Source: Sphingobacterium detergens (GTDB lineage: Bacteria; Bacteroidota; Bacteroidia; Sphingobacteriales; Sphingobacteriaceae). From it: 64,000 nt of DNA. Made by a program: the position numbers and the translations under genes. Under the pieces are notes generated by a model, which was not told the DNA's origin, did not search any database, and saw only the letters and a list, made by a program, of their open reading frames with translations. Where the stretch lies: NCBI RefSeq assembly GCF_003610355.1, contig NZ_RAPY01000001.1, positions 2,720,500 to 2,784,499 of the forward strand, written 5' to 3'. Numbering within the stretch: position 1 is the first letter of the stretch; each line of letters begins with the position of its first letter. Below, one piece after another: positions 36,718-44,277 of this stretch.

Positions 36718-38469
36718 TTAATCGATCATTGGATCTGCTATGGGTTCTATGGCATGGGACTCCATAGATTGAACCGCCTCCTTACACAGATGAACAAAAA
36801 ACTCAACGAGTTCTTTCGCTTTTCTCTGCACAATCAGTCTATCTTCCGAACTGAAATCTGTTGTAAGATTTGTCCACAATACTCTTTGGGGTTCCATTGC
36901 AAAAATAAACACCTTGTTTTCCGATGTGTTCCAAGTAGACAAATAATCAATAACTTGCGTATCAGCAATAGTACACCAATCGATCAATGTATACAAAACT
37001 ACCCCCTCCGGGATAAAACCTACCACACATTTTAGATAAGTCCTAACCGATATGTCAATTAACTGATGCAGAATAAGCAAGGAGCTATCATCCATTAAAA
37101 TCGGAGCGTCCCTCATCAGCATTAATAAATTTTTCATGGCAGCCTCTGCGTTACAGACTAACGTATCCACTCGATCAGCCTTTGCCTTCCAGTTCATTTC
37201 CACAGGCACCACAGGTGTATCAAACGTACTTTTCTTCCGTACCAGCCAACCATTTTTCCATACTGCATTCACAAAGCGACTTCCTTCTTTCAATGCTATT
37301 TCTACATAGGATAAATTTAAGAACACCATGGTGGCACAAACTACTCTGTTCCGTACTTCACGGAACCGAAATGGTCCTCTATTCTTCATCAATACGACCA
37401 AGTGCATTTCAAGTTCCTCACGAGGCATTTGTTCGGATGTCCCTTCTTGAAACGGATTCCCTTTACTTAATCCAGCTGTCCGATAATTAACCAACAAAAT
37501 CTGCTCAGGCCTATGCTTCGAATAAATGTCGTCCAACAACCTATTAGCATTATCCTTATACTGCTGAGGCCACGGAAAACCGGAAAAGTCTTCACAAACT
37601 ACCGGTTGAGACACATTCAACTTTTCTTTCTGTTTCACAACTTCGACAGTAGATTTCTTTCCTTCCTCCGGCTTATCCACAGGTAACAGAGCACGATAGG
37701 CTGCAACCCCTGTCGCCATACGCTCCACCATTGCATCAAGTATCTCTGCTAGACAGATACACTGCGTACTAATAAAATCATATTGTTCCACAGCAATTTC
37801 CAAAGACTCTCCTTTGACACAGGCTCTGTAAGCTAGATCAAGTAATCTATACATCTCCACATCCCCCGTGTTGTAGGCAAAGACAGATAAAAGCTCAGGT
37901 ACAATTCCTCGCACATTCTTGATAATATTCTCTAGATTATGGTTCTTACCCAACTGTCTTCCCAATAGCGTATAAAACGAACGAATCCGAACCTCTAAGG
38001 ATTGATGCAGCATGTACAATGACTGATCGAAACGCTCCTCCAATGCAAACCCCACAGCGGCAGCTAAATACTCCTCTGAAAACTGCTTAGCCTTCTCATA
38101 GTCCGAACGATTCAATTCTATAAGCGAGCTAACTACTTTTTTATTCAACAAACGATCGATCTCTTTGGCCCGCTCATAATATAGTCGATGTTTCGGCAAC
38201 GAAGCAAAACTGTGGTACAACGATCCATTACGTAGTTGGCTTAACCAGTCCCCTTCCAATACAACGTGAAAAGATATTTCAGGCATGTCTGCCATGCAAA
38301 GTTTGACAATAGGTGTCATGGTAGAAGGCGAGACGCCCTTTACAGGTCTAATCACCACCATCAAATGTGCTGTGATTTCATCTCCAATACAGTAATCGTA
38401 TAGAAATACAGCCTGTAAGTCCAATTTTGAGGACAACCGCTCAATTAATAGAGTCTTGTTCAATTCCAT
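36718..38469 (-). CDS. Tandem nucleotidyltransferase-like/HEPN-like protein, unknown
   Basis: The 583-residue protein appears to be an internal duplication. Each half has an MNT-like part (about 1-105 and 305-415; compare EITAHLMVVIRPVKG with ELEMHLVVLMKNRGP) followed by a helical HEPN-like part (about 124-250 and 435-565; compare YMLHQSLEVRIRSFY with LILHQLIDISVRTYL). The GSxxxG and DxD metal residues of active nucleotidyltransferases are absent in both. The first HEPN half keeps R171-x5-H177, which fits the RX4-6H RNase motif; the second does not. It resembles the Bacteroidota MNT-HEPN fusion proteins of about 300 residues, doubled and decayed. It is alone with its own promoter, with no signal peptide. 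Function unknown. Confidence 0.55.
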   Translation of the reverse strand: MELNKTLLIERLSSKLDLQAVFLYDYCIGDEITAHLMVVIRPVKGVSPSTMTPIVKLCMADMPEISFHVVLEGDWLSQLRNGSLYHSFASLPKHRLYYERAKEIDRLLNKKVVSSLIELNRSDYEKAKQFSEEYLAAAVGFALEERFDQSLYMLHQSLEVRIRSFYTLLGRQLGKNHNLENIIKNVRGIVPELLSVFAYNTGDVEMYRLLDLAYRACVKGESLEIAVEQYDFISTQCICLAEILDAMVERMATGVAAYRALLPVDKPEEGKKSTVEVVKQKEKLNVSQPVVCEDFSGFPWPQQYKDNANRLLDDIYSKHRPEQILLVNYRTAGLSKGNPFQEGTSEQMPREELEMHLVVLMKNRGPFRFREVRNRVVCATMVFLNLSYVEIALKEGSRFVNAVWKNGWLVRKKSTFDTPVVPVEMNWKAKADRVDTLVCNAEAAMKNLLMLMRDAPILMDDSSLLILHQLIDISVRTYLKCVVGFIPEGVVLYTLIDWCTIADTQVIDYLSTWNTSENKVFIFAMEPQRVLWTNLTTDFSSEDRLIVQRKAKELVEFFVHLCKEAVQSMESHAIEPIADPMID

Positions 38470-38504
38470 AATCTAAATTACAATATACTGTTTATTATAT
38501 ATTA

Positions 38505-38568
38505 TCTATACAAATGTAAAAATAAAACAAACAAATAAAAAGAAATTGTAAATATTTTCTATACAAAT
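38505..38568 (-). promoter_or_regulatory. Promoter region with 11-bp direct repeats
   Basis: CAAATGTA at 38511-38518 is TACATTTG on the minus strand, a perfect -7 box about 40 nt before the HEPN-like gene. TCTATACAAAT occurs at 38505-38515, overlapping the box, and again at 38558-38568, which may be a pair of regulator sites. Confidence 0.5.
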
Positions 38569-38619
38569 AGAAAGAAATATAAAACAGATGCTCACCTTTG
38601 ATTCGCCTGATAAAGATTA

Positions 38620-38638
38620 CGATACCATCTTGGTATCG
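38620..38638. repeat. Perfect 8-bp hairpin
   Basis: CGATACCA and TGGTATCG with loop TCT. No T run follows on either strand, so it is not an ordinary terminator. Confidence 0.5.
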
Positions 38639-38661
38639 CTTTCGACCCTCTATCTTGAAAA

Positions 38662-38686
38662 AAGAAGTAGTTATGCGCTACTTCTT
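38662..38686 (-). terminator. Minus-strand terminator without an assigned gene
   Basis: AAGAAGTAG and CTACTTCTT enclose TTATGCG. On the minus strand a T run follows. The gene upstream of it already has a terminator at 38780-38811, so this one may end a small RNA. Confidence 0.55.
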
Positions 38687-38726
38687 AATTCGGTTGACTT
38701 AAATCCCGTTGGCATAATAGCTGCAC

Positions 38727-38771
38727 ACAACCGGTGTAAACTAGAGTAGTACTCTCGTTTACACCGGTTGT
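38727..38771. repeat. Long hairpin with nested stem
   Basis: A perfect 15-bp stem (38727-38741 with 38757-38771, core ACAACCGGTGTAAAC) contains a second 5-bp stem AGAGT/ACTCT. No T run follows. It could be the body of a small RNA ending at 38662 on the minus strand. Confidence 0.55.
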
Positions 38772-38779
38772 AAAATAAA

Positions 38780-38811
38780 AATCCCTATACTGTAGCTACA
38801 GTATAGGGATT
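38780..38811 (-). terminator. Terminator of mnmA, 32-bp palindrome
   Basis: AATCCCTATACTGTAG is followed at once by its complement, giving a perfect 16-bp palindrome. On the minus strand it is followed by TTTTATTTTA. It lies 34 nt beyond the mnmA stop. Confidence 0.8.
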
Positions 38812-38845
38812 AGAATTCTTATGCTGAATTTCAGATCAGCTTTTA

Positions 38846-39937
38846 TTATTTCATCAAGAAACCACCGCCCAAGAGATCATTTCCTTCGTAGAATACGGCT
38901 GATTGTCCTGGTGCGATACCTTTCACATTGTGTACAAAGTCTATACGCACTTTATCGCCCTCTTGTGAGATGGTAGACAAAGCACCCGAATCTTTATAAC
39001 GTACTTTTGAAATTGCCTCCATTGGCTGGTCAAGACCTGCATATTTGACAAAGTTCACATTACGTACATAGGCATGTGATTTTTCAAGCTCATGCTCCTC
39101 ACCCAATACCACCGTATTGCTTTCAGGGAGAATCTCAATCACAAACATCGGTTTACCCAAAGCAATACCCAAACCTTTACGTTGGCCGATGGTAAAATAC
39201 GGGTAACCAATATGTTTACCGACAACTGTTCCGTCTGAAAGGATAAAATTACCTGGACCGATCTGCTGATCTAATGTAGGTACTTTATGTCTCAAAAACG
39301 CACGGTAGTCATTGTCTGGCACAAAACAGATTTCGTAGCTTTCCGATTTATTGGCAAGCTCCTTCTGTCCCATGTCAAGCGCCATTTGACGGATTTCCTT
39401 TTTCGTGAACGATCCCAATGGAAACTGTGTACGAGCTAGATTTTCTTGCGATACACCCCATAGGACATAGGATTGATCCTTATTTTCATCTTTACCCTTT
39501 GATATGACATAACGGCCATTGTCGTGCATACGAATATTGGCGTAATGTCCCGTAGCGATAAATTCACAATCCAATTTATCAGCACGCTTCATCAAAGCCT
39601 CCCATTTGATGTGGGTATTACAAAGAACACATGGATTGGGTGTACGCCCAGCAATGTATTCCTCTACAAAATTATCAATTACAAAGTCTCCAAACTCATC
39701 GCGTATATCTAATATATAATGAGGGAAACCATAGTTTACGGCTAATGTACGAGCGTCATTGATACTGTCGAGGCTACAACATCCAGTCTCCTTAGACGAA
39801 CCACCTGCGGATGCATAATCCCAAGTCTTCATCGTGATACCTATGACCTCATATCCTTGTTCGTGGAGCATGACAGAAGCAACGGAGCTATCGACCCCTC
39901 CACTCATTGCAACTAAAACTCTTCCTCTTTTACTCAT
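38846..39937 (-). CDS. mnmA: tRNA-specific 2-thiouridylase MnmA
   Basis: MnmA puts sulfur on U34 of tRNA-Lys, -Glu and -Gln in the cytosol, using ATP. The 363-residue product has the PP-loop AMSGGVDSSVA at residues 10-20, the first catalytic Cys in TPNPCVLCNTHIKW and the second in SYEICFVPDNDY, plus the C-terminal beta-barrel (PYFTIGQRKGLGI, and PGQSAVFYEGNDLLGGG). Length is normal. A -7 box lies just upstream, and it is monocistronic, next to two tRNA genes on the other strand. Confidence 0.96.
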   Translation of the reverse strand: MSKRGRVLVAMSGGVDSSVASVMLHEQGYEVIGITMKTWDYASAGGSSKETGCCSLDSINDARTLAVNYGFPHYILDIRDEFGDFVIDNFVEEYIAGRTPNPCVLCNTHIKWEALMKRADKLDCEFIATGHYANIRMHDNGRYVISKGKDENKDQSYVLWGVSQENLARTQFPLGSFTKKEIRQMALDMGQKELANKSESYEICFVPDNDYRAFLRHKVPTLDQQIGPGNFILSDGTVVGKHIGYPYFTIGQRKGLGIALGKPMFVIEILPESNTVVLGEEHELEKSHAYVRNVNFVKYAGLDQPMEAISKVRYKDSGALSTISQEGDKVRIDFVHNVKGIAPGQSAVFYEGNDLLGGGFLMK

Positions 39938-39954
39938 CTCTATTTATTGAAATG

Positions 39955-39962
39955 CAAAGATA
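39955..39962 (-). promoter_or_regulatory. -7 box of mnmA
   Basis: The minus strand reads TATCTTTG, an exact TAnnTTTG, 17 nt upstream of the ATG. Confidence 0.55.
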
Positions 39963-40081
39963 CAGCTTATTCCTTTTTCTCTATGTTAGTTTCTTGTAAT
40001 TTTATCTCGATCAAAATCAACACTTTCGAAAAAAGAGCAAAAATAATCCACATAAAAATTTTAGAATTCAAATTATCACAC

Positions 40082-40089
40082 TATATTTG
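40082..40089 (+). promoter_or_regulatory. -7 box of the tRNA-Phe pair
   Basis: TATATTTG matches TAnnTTTG and lies 35 nt before the first tRNA. TTTTAG near 40059 may be a weak -33 element. Confidence 0.55.
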
Positions 40090-40124
40090 CATCGCAATAG
40101 GGGAACAAACCCATAGCAGAAAGC

Positions 40125-40197
40125 GGTGCCATAGCTCAGCTGGTAGAGCAAAGGACTGAAAATCCTTGTGTCCCTGGTTCGAACCCAGGTGGCACCA
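40125..40197 (+). tRNA. tRNA-Phe (GAA), copy 1
   Basis: The acceptor stem GGTGCCA/TGGCACC, D-arm AGCTCAGCTGGTAGAGC, anticodon stem AAGGA with loop CTGAAAA (anticodon GAA) and TCCTT, and T-arm CTGGTTCGAACCCAG are complete. The 3' CCA is not encoded (A then CGC). Confidence 0.95.
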
Positions 40198-40239
40198 CGC
40201 TTCAATCTGATGATCACAGATTTAAATAAAAGGTCAACT

Positions 40240-40312
40240 GGTGCCATAGCTCAGCTGGTAGAGCAAAGGACTGAAAATCCTTGTGTCCCTGGTTCGAACC
40301 CAGGTGGCACCA
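40240..40312 (+). tRNA. tRNA-Phe (GAA), copy 2
   Basis: Identical to the first copy over all 73 bases, 42 nt downstream and in the same transcript by position. The terminator hairpin starts directly after it. Confidence 0.95.
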
Positions 40313-40313
40313 C

Positions 40314-40347
40314 AAAAAAAGCCTGTTCATTTGAGCAGGCTTTTTTT
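40314..40347. terminator. Bidirectional terminator after the tRNAs
   Basis: AAAAAAAGCCTGTTC and GAGCAGGCTTTTTTT form a stem with one G-T pair. It ends the tRNA transcript and, on the other strand, the susC-susD unit. Confidence 0.85.
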
Positions 40348-40377
40348 GTTTCTTAACCACAATACATTAGCAAAAGA

Positions 40378-42480
40378 CTACAATCCCCTCCCCTGTAAAA
40401 AATATGCTCCATAATGGTCTAATATCCGATTATAGGCTTCCGCTGCAGCACCATTGCCCCAATCGTAGATAGTAAACTCTCCTATGCCCAGACCTTTAGC
40501 ATTTGTCTCCCCACCATGACCATAGTTTTCCATCATAAAACCATAATCCTCTTTTCCAAAAAATGGCCAGGCTTCCTCCCATTGTGCTTTGGTATCCGGG
40601 TTTTCAGGACAGTACATCATGACAAAGGAAGCCCGTAAAGCCGCTAAGCCACGCTGGAGGTATTCCCTTTGCTTCAATTCCTTACCATAACGAATAATCA
40701 ACTCAGCAAATAAACTCTGTCTGGCATCGTTCCATTCTCCATCTGCATTCATCACACCAAACCCGCCCAATGCTTTTATGGGAATAAAATGCGGTTGCCA
40801 TGCGGCCTGTGTCATCAACAGTTCGTCCAAGGTACGTTGGCCGATCTTGAGGTATTGTTTCACTCTAGTGATTTGATAGCATTCCAATAGCGCCTCCGCT
40901 GTCCAAAACATAGAAAAATTATTCTGCTTGTACATGTCGTTGCGCAATACCTTTTTCCCCACCCAATCTTCAGCACCGACACGGGAGCAAGACCAATAGG
41001 TTTCAAAATCTTCCCAGCGCCCATTGGGTATAATTTCCTTCATAATCGCTTGCATTGCTCGTAGAGCTGCTACTTTATACTCCTCTTTTTGCGTCATGCG
41101 ATAAAGGGTCAATAAAAAGGTTACCGACAAGGCGCTTTCGGGTGAATCATTGAGGTGAGCAAGAGGCTTTAATGTCTCTACATCAAGCCAGCCTGGAAAA
41201 AAACCATCTGCAGTCTGTACTTTGAGCAGAGATTTTCCATAATCTTCGGCATAAGCGAGCAAACGTGGGTCCTTTTCGAGTTCGTTGTACCAACGCAACA
41301 TCAACAGCGCGGTCCAGCTCATATCCAGCAGATGAAAAGGGGATTTACGGGCATCCCAGGTATAGGGATTTCGATTTGAATTTCCCCAATAATAGTGTTC
41401 CCAACCTTTACTCCGGACGGATTTTTTATCGCCTTCTCCCGCAATAGTTTCTTCCATTTCAGTTCCGATCAGACCATAGAAAAATCCATCCTTTTTGGGA
41501 TAGGATAGTGCCAGTTCCTTGGTCAGATTCGCTTTATCCAAGAGCTCTTGGTCTCCTGTCCGCTTTGCAAAACGATATAGGCCACTGGCTGAACGTAAAG
41601 AACTAAACCAGGCCTGATTCCATATCGAACGGAACTCCCGTTCATTGGTTTTCCCAGGATAATTGGGGCTTTGTGTGGTATTGACGATAAAAGTCGGTGC
41701 GCCCACTTTTTTTCCATTAATTTCAAACGACTGCCATACCTGCTTGACCCAGGATTGAAATGCCCAGTGATAGCTATGCCGAACATAGGTTTCCATATCT
41801 CCGGAGATTGGTTCGCCCTTCTCAAAAAGACCTGCGCCCCAATTTTTCCAATAGAAAGCCAGCGGCCTACGAAAAGGATTTTCGGCCACTTCCCGATCGT
41901 CAAAGGCAAGAACATAAAATGCAAATTCAAATTTACCACGCGTGTATATATTGCCAGATTTCCGTTTAAACAAAACATGTTCGCCGACTTGCGCCAGCGA
42001 GCGCCCCAGTGTTAACTGGTTTTTCTGCGCATCCATATCCATGTACCAATCTCTGGCTAAAGTGTTATTCAACAGATCTACATCGGGAATAATAACCAGC
42101 TGCTTCCGTTGATCGGTTAGCATCATCATGGGCGACCTAAAGACATGCTGTGCAATAATATGGTTATCCGAGGGTGTCAAATGTGGTGCCCAATGAAATG
42201 TGGGCTGAAATGCCGGCAAAATTCTGATCCGCCAATCATCGCAGCGCACATCTTCGGGCAGATCTACCGAAACCCGCACCTTAACGACCTGAGGCGCAAT
42301 TTTCTGATAGCTCAATTGAGGTAGTTGCCCCCCTATACTATCAACTTTAATTGCTTTAATCAATGCATTTATTTTCCCCGGATCCCCATTCGCCCAGCAC
42401 TGCTGGTATACACAACATAATGTCAACAGTATCGACAAACAGTAAGGAAATACGTTATTCTTGATTAATATTTTTATCAT
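40378..42480 (-). CDS. Secreted six-hairpin-like protein, possible glycoside hydrolase or lyase
   Basis: I use ATG 42480; a GTG directly before it is possible. The 700-residue product has a signal peptide (MIKILIKNN...CCVYQQCWA), an N-terminal part rich in beta structure (about 60-230) and a C-terminal part (about 240-690) of paired helices with aromatic loops (SRSTWNQAWFSSL-type, DMSWTALLMLRWYNEL, FSMFWTAEALLECYQI, YDWGNGAAAEAYNRILDHYG), as in (alpha/alpha)6 glycosidases and unsaturated glucuronyl hydrolases. I cannot name a CAZy family or catalytic acid. It is the third gene of the susC-susD unit (28-nt gap), so it probably acts on the same glycan. Confidence 0.6.
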   Translation of the reverse strand: MIKILIKNNVFPYCLSILLTLCCVYQQCWANGDPGKINALIKAIKVDSIGGQLPQLSYQKIAPQVVKVRVSVDLPEDVRCDDWRIRILPAFQPTFHWAPHLTPSDNHIIAQHVFRSPMMMLTDQRKQLVIIPDVDLLNNTLARDWYMDMDAQKNQLTLGRSLAQVGEHVLFKRKSGNIYTRGKFEFAFYVLAFDDREVAENPFRRPLAFYWKNWGAGLFEKGEPISGDMETYVRHSYHWAFQSWVKQVWQSFEINGKKVGAPTFIVNTTQSPNYPGKTNEREFRSIWNQAWFSSLRSASGLYRFAKRTGDQELLDKANLTKELALSYPKKDGFFYGLIGTEMEETIAGEGDKKSVRSKGWEHYYWGNSNRNPYTWDARKSPFHLLDMSWTALLMLRWYNELEKDPRLLAYAEDYGKSLLKVQTADGFFPGWLDVETLKPLAHLNDSPESALSVTFLLTLYRMTQKEEYKVAALRAMQAIMKEIIPNGRWEDFETYWSCSRVGAEDWVGKKVLRNDMYKQNNFSMFWTAEALLECYQITRVKQYLKIGQRTLDELLMTQAAWQPHFIPIKALGGFGVMNADGEWNDARQSLFAELIIRYGKELKQREYLQRGLAALRASFVMMYCPENPDTKAQWEEAWPFFGKEDYGFMMENYGHGGETNAKGLGIGEFTIYDWGNGAAAEAYNRILDHYGAYFLQGRGL

Positions 42481-42508
42481 CACACTTCGGTTTCGTTATA
42501 GTTATGGA

Positions 42509-44266
42509 CTAATAGCCAGGATTTTGTGTATAATTTCCTTTCGCCCAGTTAATCTGAGGCTGAGGAATCGGAAAATATTCATCCCGCCCTGCTGTAAAAC
42601 GCCCCGCTCCCAGCCATTTAAACCTATTTTTTTCTATTGAAAAGTAGGCATTCATCGTTGGCTCCAATATTCCCCAGCGTTGCAGATCAAAAAAACGACG
42701 CCCCTCCGCGGCCAGCTCGAGACGGTTTTCCCATTGTAATGCCTTCCAGGCAAAAGCTTTATCCCAAGTACAATTGACACCGGGTTGATAGGTTGCAATT
42801 TTGTAATTGAGTACCGGAGAGCCATCCTTTTTCACTAATCTCCCTGTGCTTTTAGCAGCCCGTTCACGAATCTTGTTGATCAGTATCAATGATTCATTCC
42901 AACGGTCCAGCTGAATCAGTACCTCAGCTTTCCAAAGTAAAACCTCATCATAGCGAATCATTTTCTTGTTCATCGAGTTAAATTGCCAACCATCGTATAG
43001 CAAACATTTACAATCTGGTTGTGGCAATTCCTTAATAGATTTCAAATAACCATATTCGGCACCATTTCGAATCCCCTTTGTTTCAAAAAGAAGATTCGGA
43101 TTATATTTCCAAGGTTGCCCCGGTGCAGCTACTGTATGGCTAAATCGCGGATCAAAGCTGTTCCCGCCAAAAAATACGGCGTCCCCATCTGCATAACTCC
43201 CATTATTGTATGTATCAAATAAAGGTAGACCATTTGTTCCGGTTTTAAATGCATTCGCCATGGTATAGCTGATCTGGTGAAATCCGCAACATTGAAAACC
43301 ACCCCATTGGAAGGGGTGATTTAACCCCTCACCGCGATTGATCTTACCTCCACTTGAACTTCCATCATCAATGGAATATTGAATCTCCCAAATAGATTCT
43401 TTTGTCTTGTTATCAAAATTTATATCAAAATTTTCCGCAAAATCGGTTTGTAGGCCAACCTTTCCCCCTTCCTGGTCGGTCAATTTGTTGAGATAAGTCA
43501 ATGCTTCGCTCAACCTTTCTTTATTGATATTGACGACAGTATGTTTATCATTCTGTTCATAAGCCATAAATAACAGGGTGCGCGCAACCATCGCAGTTGC
43601 CGCATTTTTATCAACACGTCCTTTTTCGGGCTGCGTCGCTGGCAACAACTGTTCAGCCTCTTTAAAATCAGCCAATATTCTTCCCCAAAGATACTGATCG
43701 TTGGGTTGGTCTTTTTCTCTATTCGGAACCGCCTCAAAGTCTGCACTGGTACCAATTACCTTTTCGTCGATATAAGGTATATATTTCCAAAATTGCTTTA
43801 GCCTAAAAAAGGTGAATGTCCGTATAAATATCACTTCTCCAAGACGGGCATTCTTTTGTGGAAATTCTTCCTCCTTGATCAGTTGCAACTTTTGTATCGC
43901 CGTATTGCAGCGTTGAATAATCTGGTAAGATACATACCAGGGATAGTCTAGGGGCCATCCATTGGGATTGACTCCGACAAAGATCTCCATATTATGCCAG
44001 CCATCACCATCCCATGTGCCGCCACCACCTTTATAGGAATCATCGGCCCGCATGGAACCCGACCACCAGGGGGCAAAAGGTGAATCAAATGACGGAATAT
44101 CGGTCATCCTGGCATAGGCAGCTGTCACAAAACCGTCCATATCCTCTGGCTTCACCAGAAAAGATTCGTCCAGCACCTGTTTGGGAGCAATATCAAGGGA
44201 ATCAGTACAACTTACAACAGTTAATAGGAAAAGCGCAAGGCATATTTTTATTTTAAACGTTTTCAT
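42509..44266 (-). CDS. SusD/RagB-family glycan-binding lipoprotein
   Basis: SusD proteins sit on the outer face of the outer membrane and bind glycan for the SusC channel. The 585-residue product starts with a lipoprotein signal peptide with Cys20 (LTVVSC) and continues with DSLDIAPKQVLDESF and YPWYVSYQIIQRCNTAI, typical of RagB/SusD N-termini. LGEVIFIRTFTFFRLKQFWK is the TPR-like region, and it ends WENRLELAAEGRRFFDLQRWG...FPIPQPQI, the diagnostic C-terminal motif. It begins 11 nt after the SusC gene. Confidence 0.95.
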   Translation of the reverse strand: MKTFKIKICLALFLLTVVSCTDSLDIAPKQVLDESFLVKPEDMDGFVTAAYARMTDIPSFDSPFAPWWSGSMRADDSYKGGGGTWDGDGWHNMEIFVGVNPNGWPLDYPWYVSYQIIQRCNTAIQKLQLIKEEEFPQKNARLGEVIFIRTFTFFRLKQFWKYIPYIDEKVIGTSADFEAVPNREKDQPNDQYLWGRILADFKEAEQLLPATQPEKGRVDKNAATAMVARTLLFMAYEQNDKHTVVNINKERLSEALTYLNKLTDQEGGKVGLQTDFAENFDINFDNKTKESIWEIQYSIDDGSSSGGKINRGEGLNHPFQWGGFQCCGFHQISYTMANAFKTGTNGLPLFDTYNNGSYADGDAVFFGGNSFDPRFSHTVAAPGQPWKYNPNLLFETKGIRNGAEYGYLKSIKELPQPDCKCLLYDGWQFNSMNKKMIRYDEVLLWKAEVLIQLDRWNESLILINKIRERAAKSTGRLVKKDGSPVLNYKIATYQPGVNCTWDKAFAWKALQWENRLELAAEGRRFFDLQRWGILEPTMNAYFSIEKNRFKWLGAGRFTAGRDEYFPIPQPQINWAKGNYTQNPGY

Positions 44267-44277
44267 AATAGGGAAGT

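Larger units (their letters stand above)
38470..38845. other. Hairpin-rich intergenic region
   Basis: No coding frame is evident in these 376 nt. The left part is extremely AT-rich and holds a promoter; the right part contains four successive hairpins (listed separately), two of which look like minus-strand terminators. Confidence 0.6.

Noticed and set aside
38727-38811. Hairpins as ends of an insertion sequence
   Set aside because: No transposase frame, no target duplication, and one hairpin is clearly the mnmA terminator.
40123-40312. tRNA pair as an integration site for a mobile element
   Set aside because: No integrase, no direct repeat of the tRNA 3' end further along, and the two copies are complete; a simple tandem duplication explains them.
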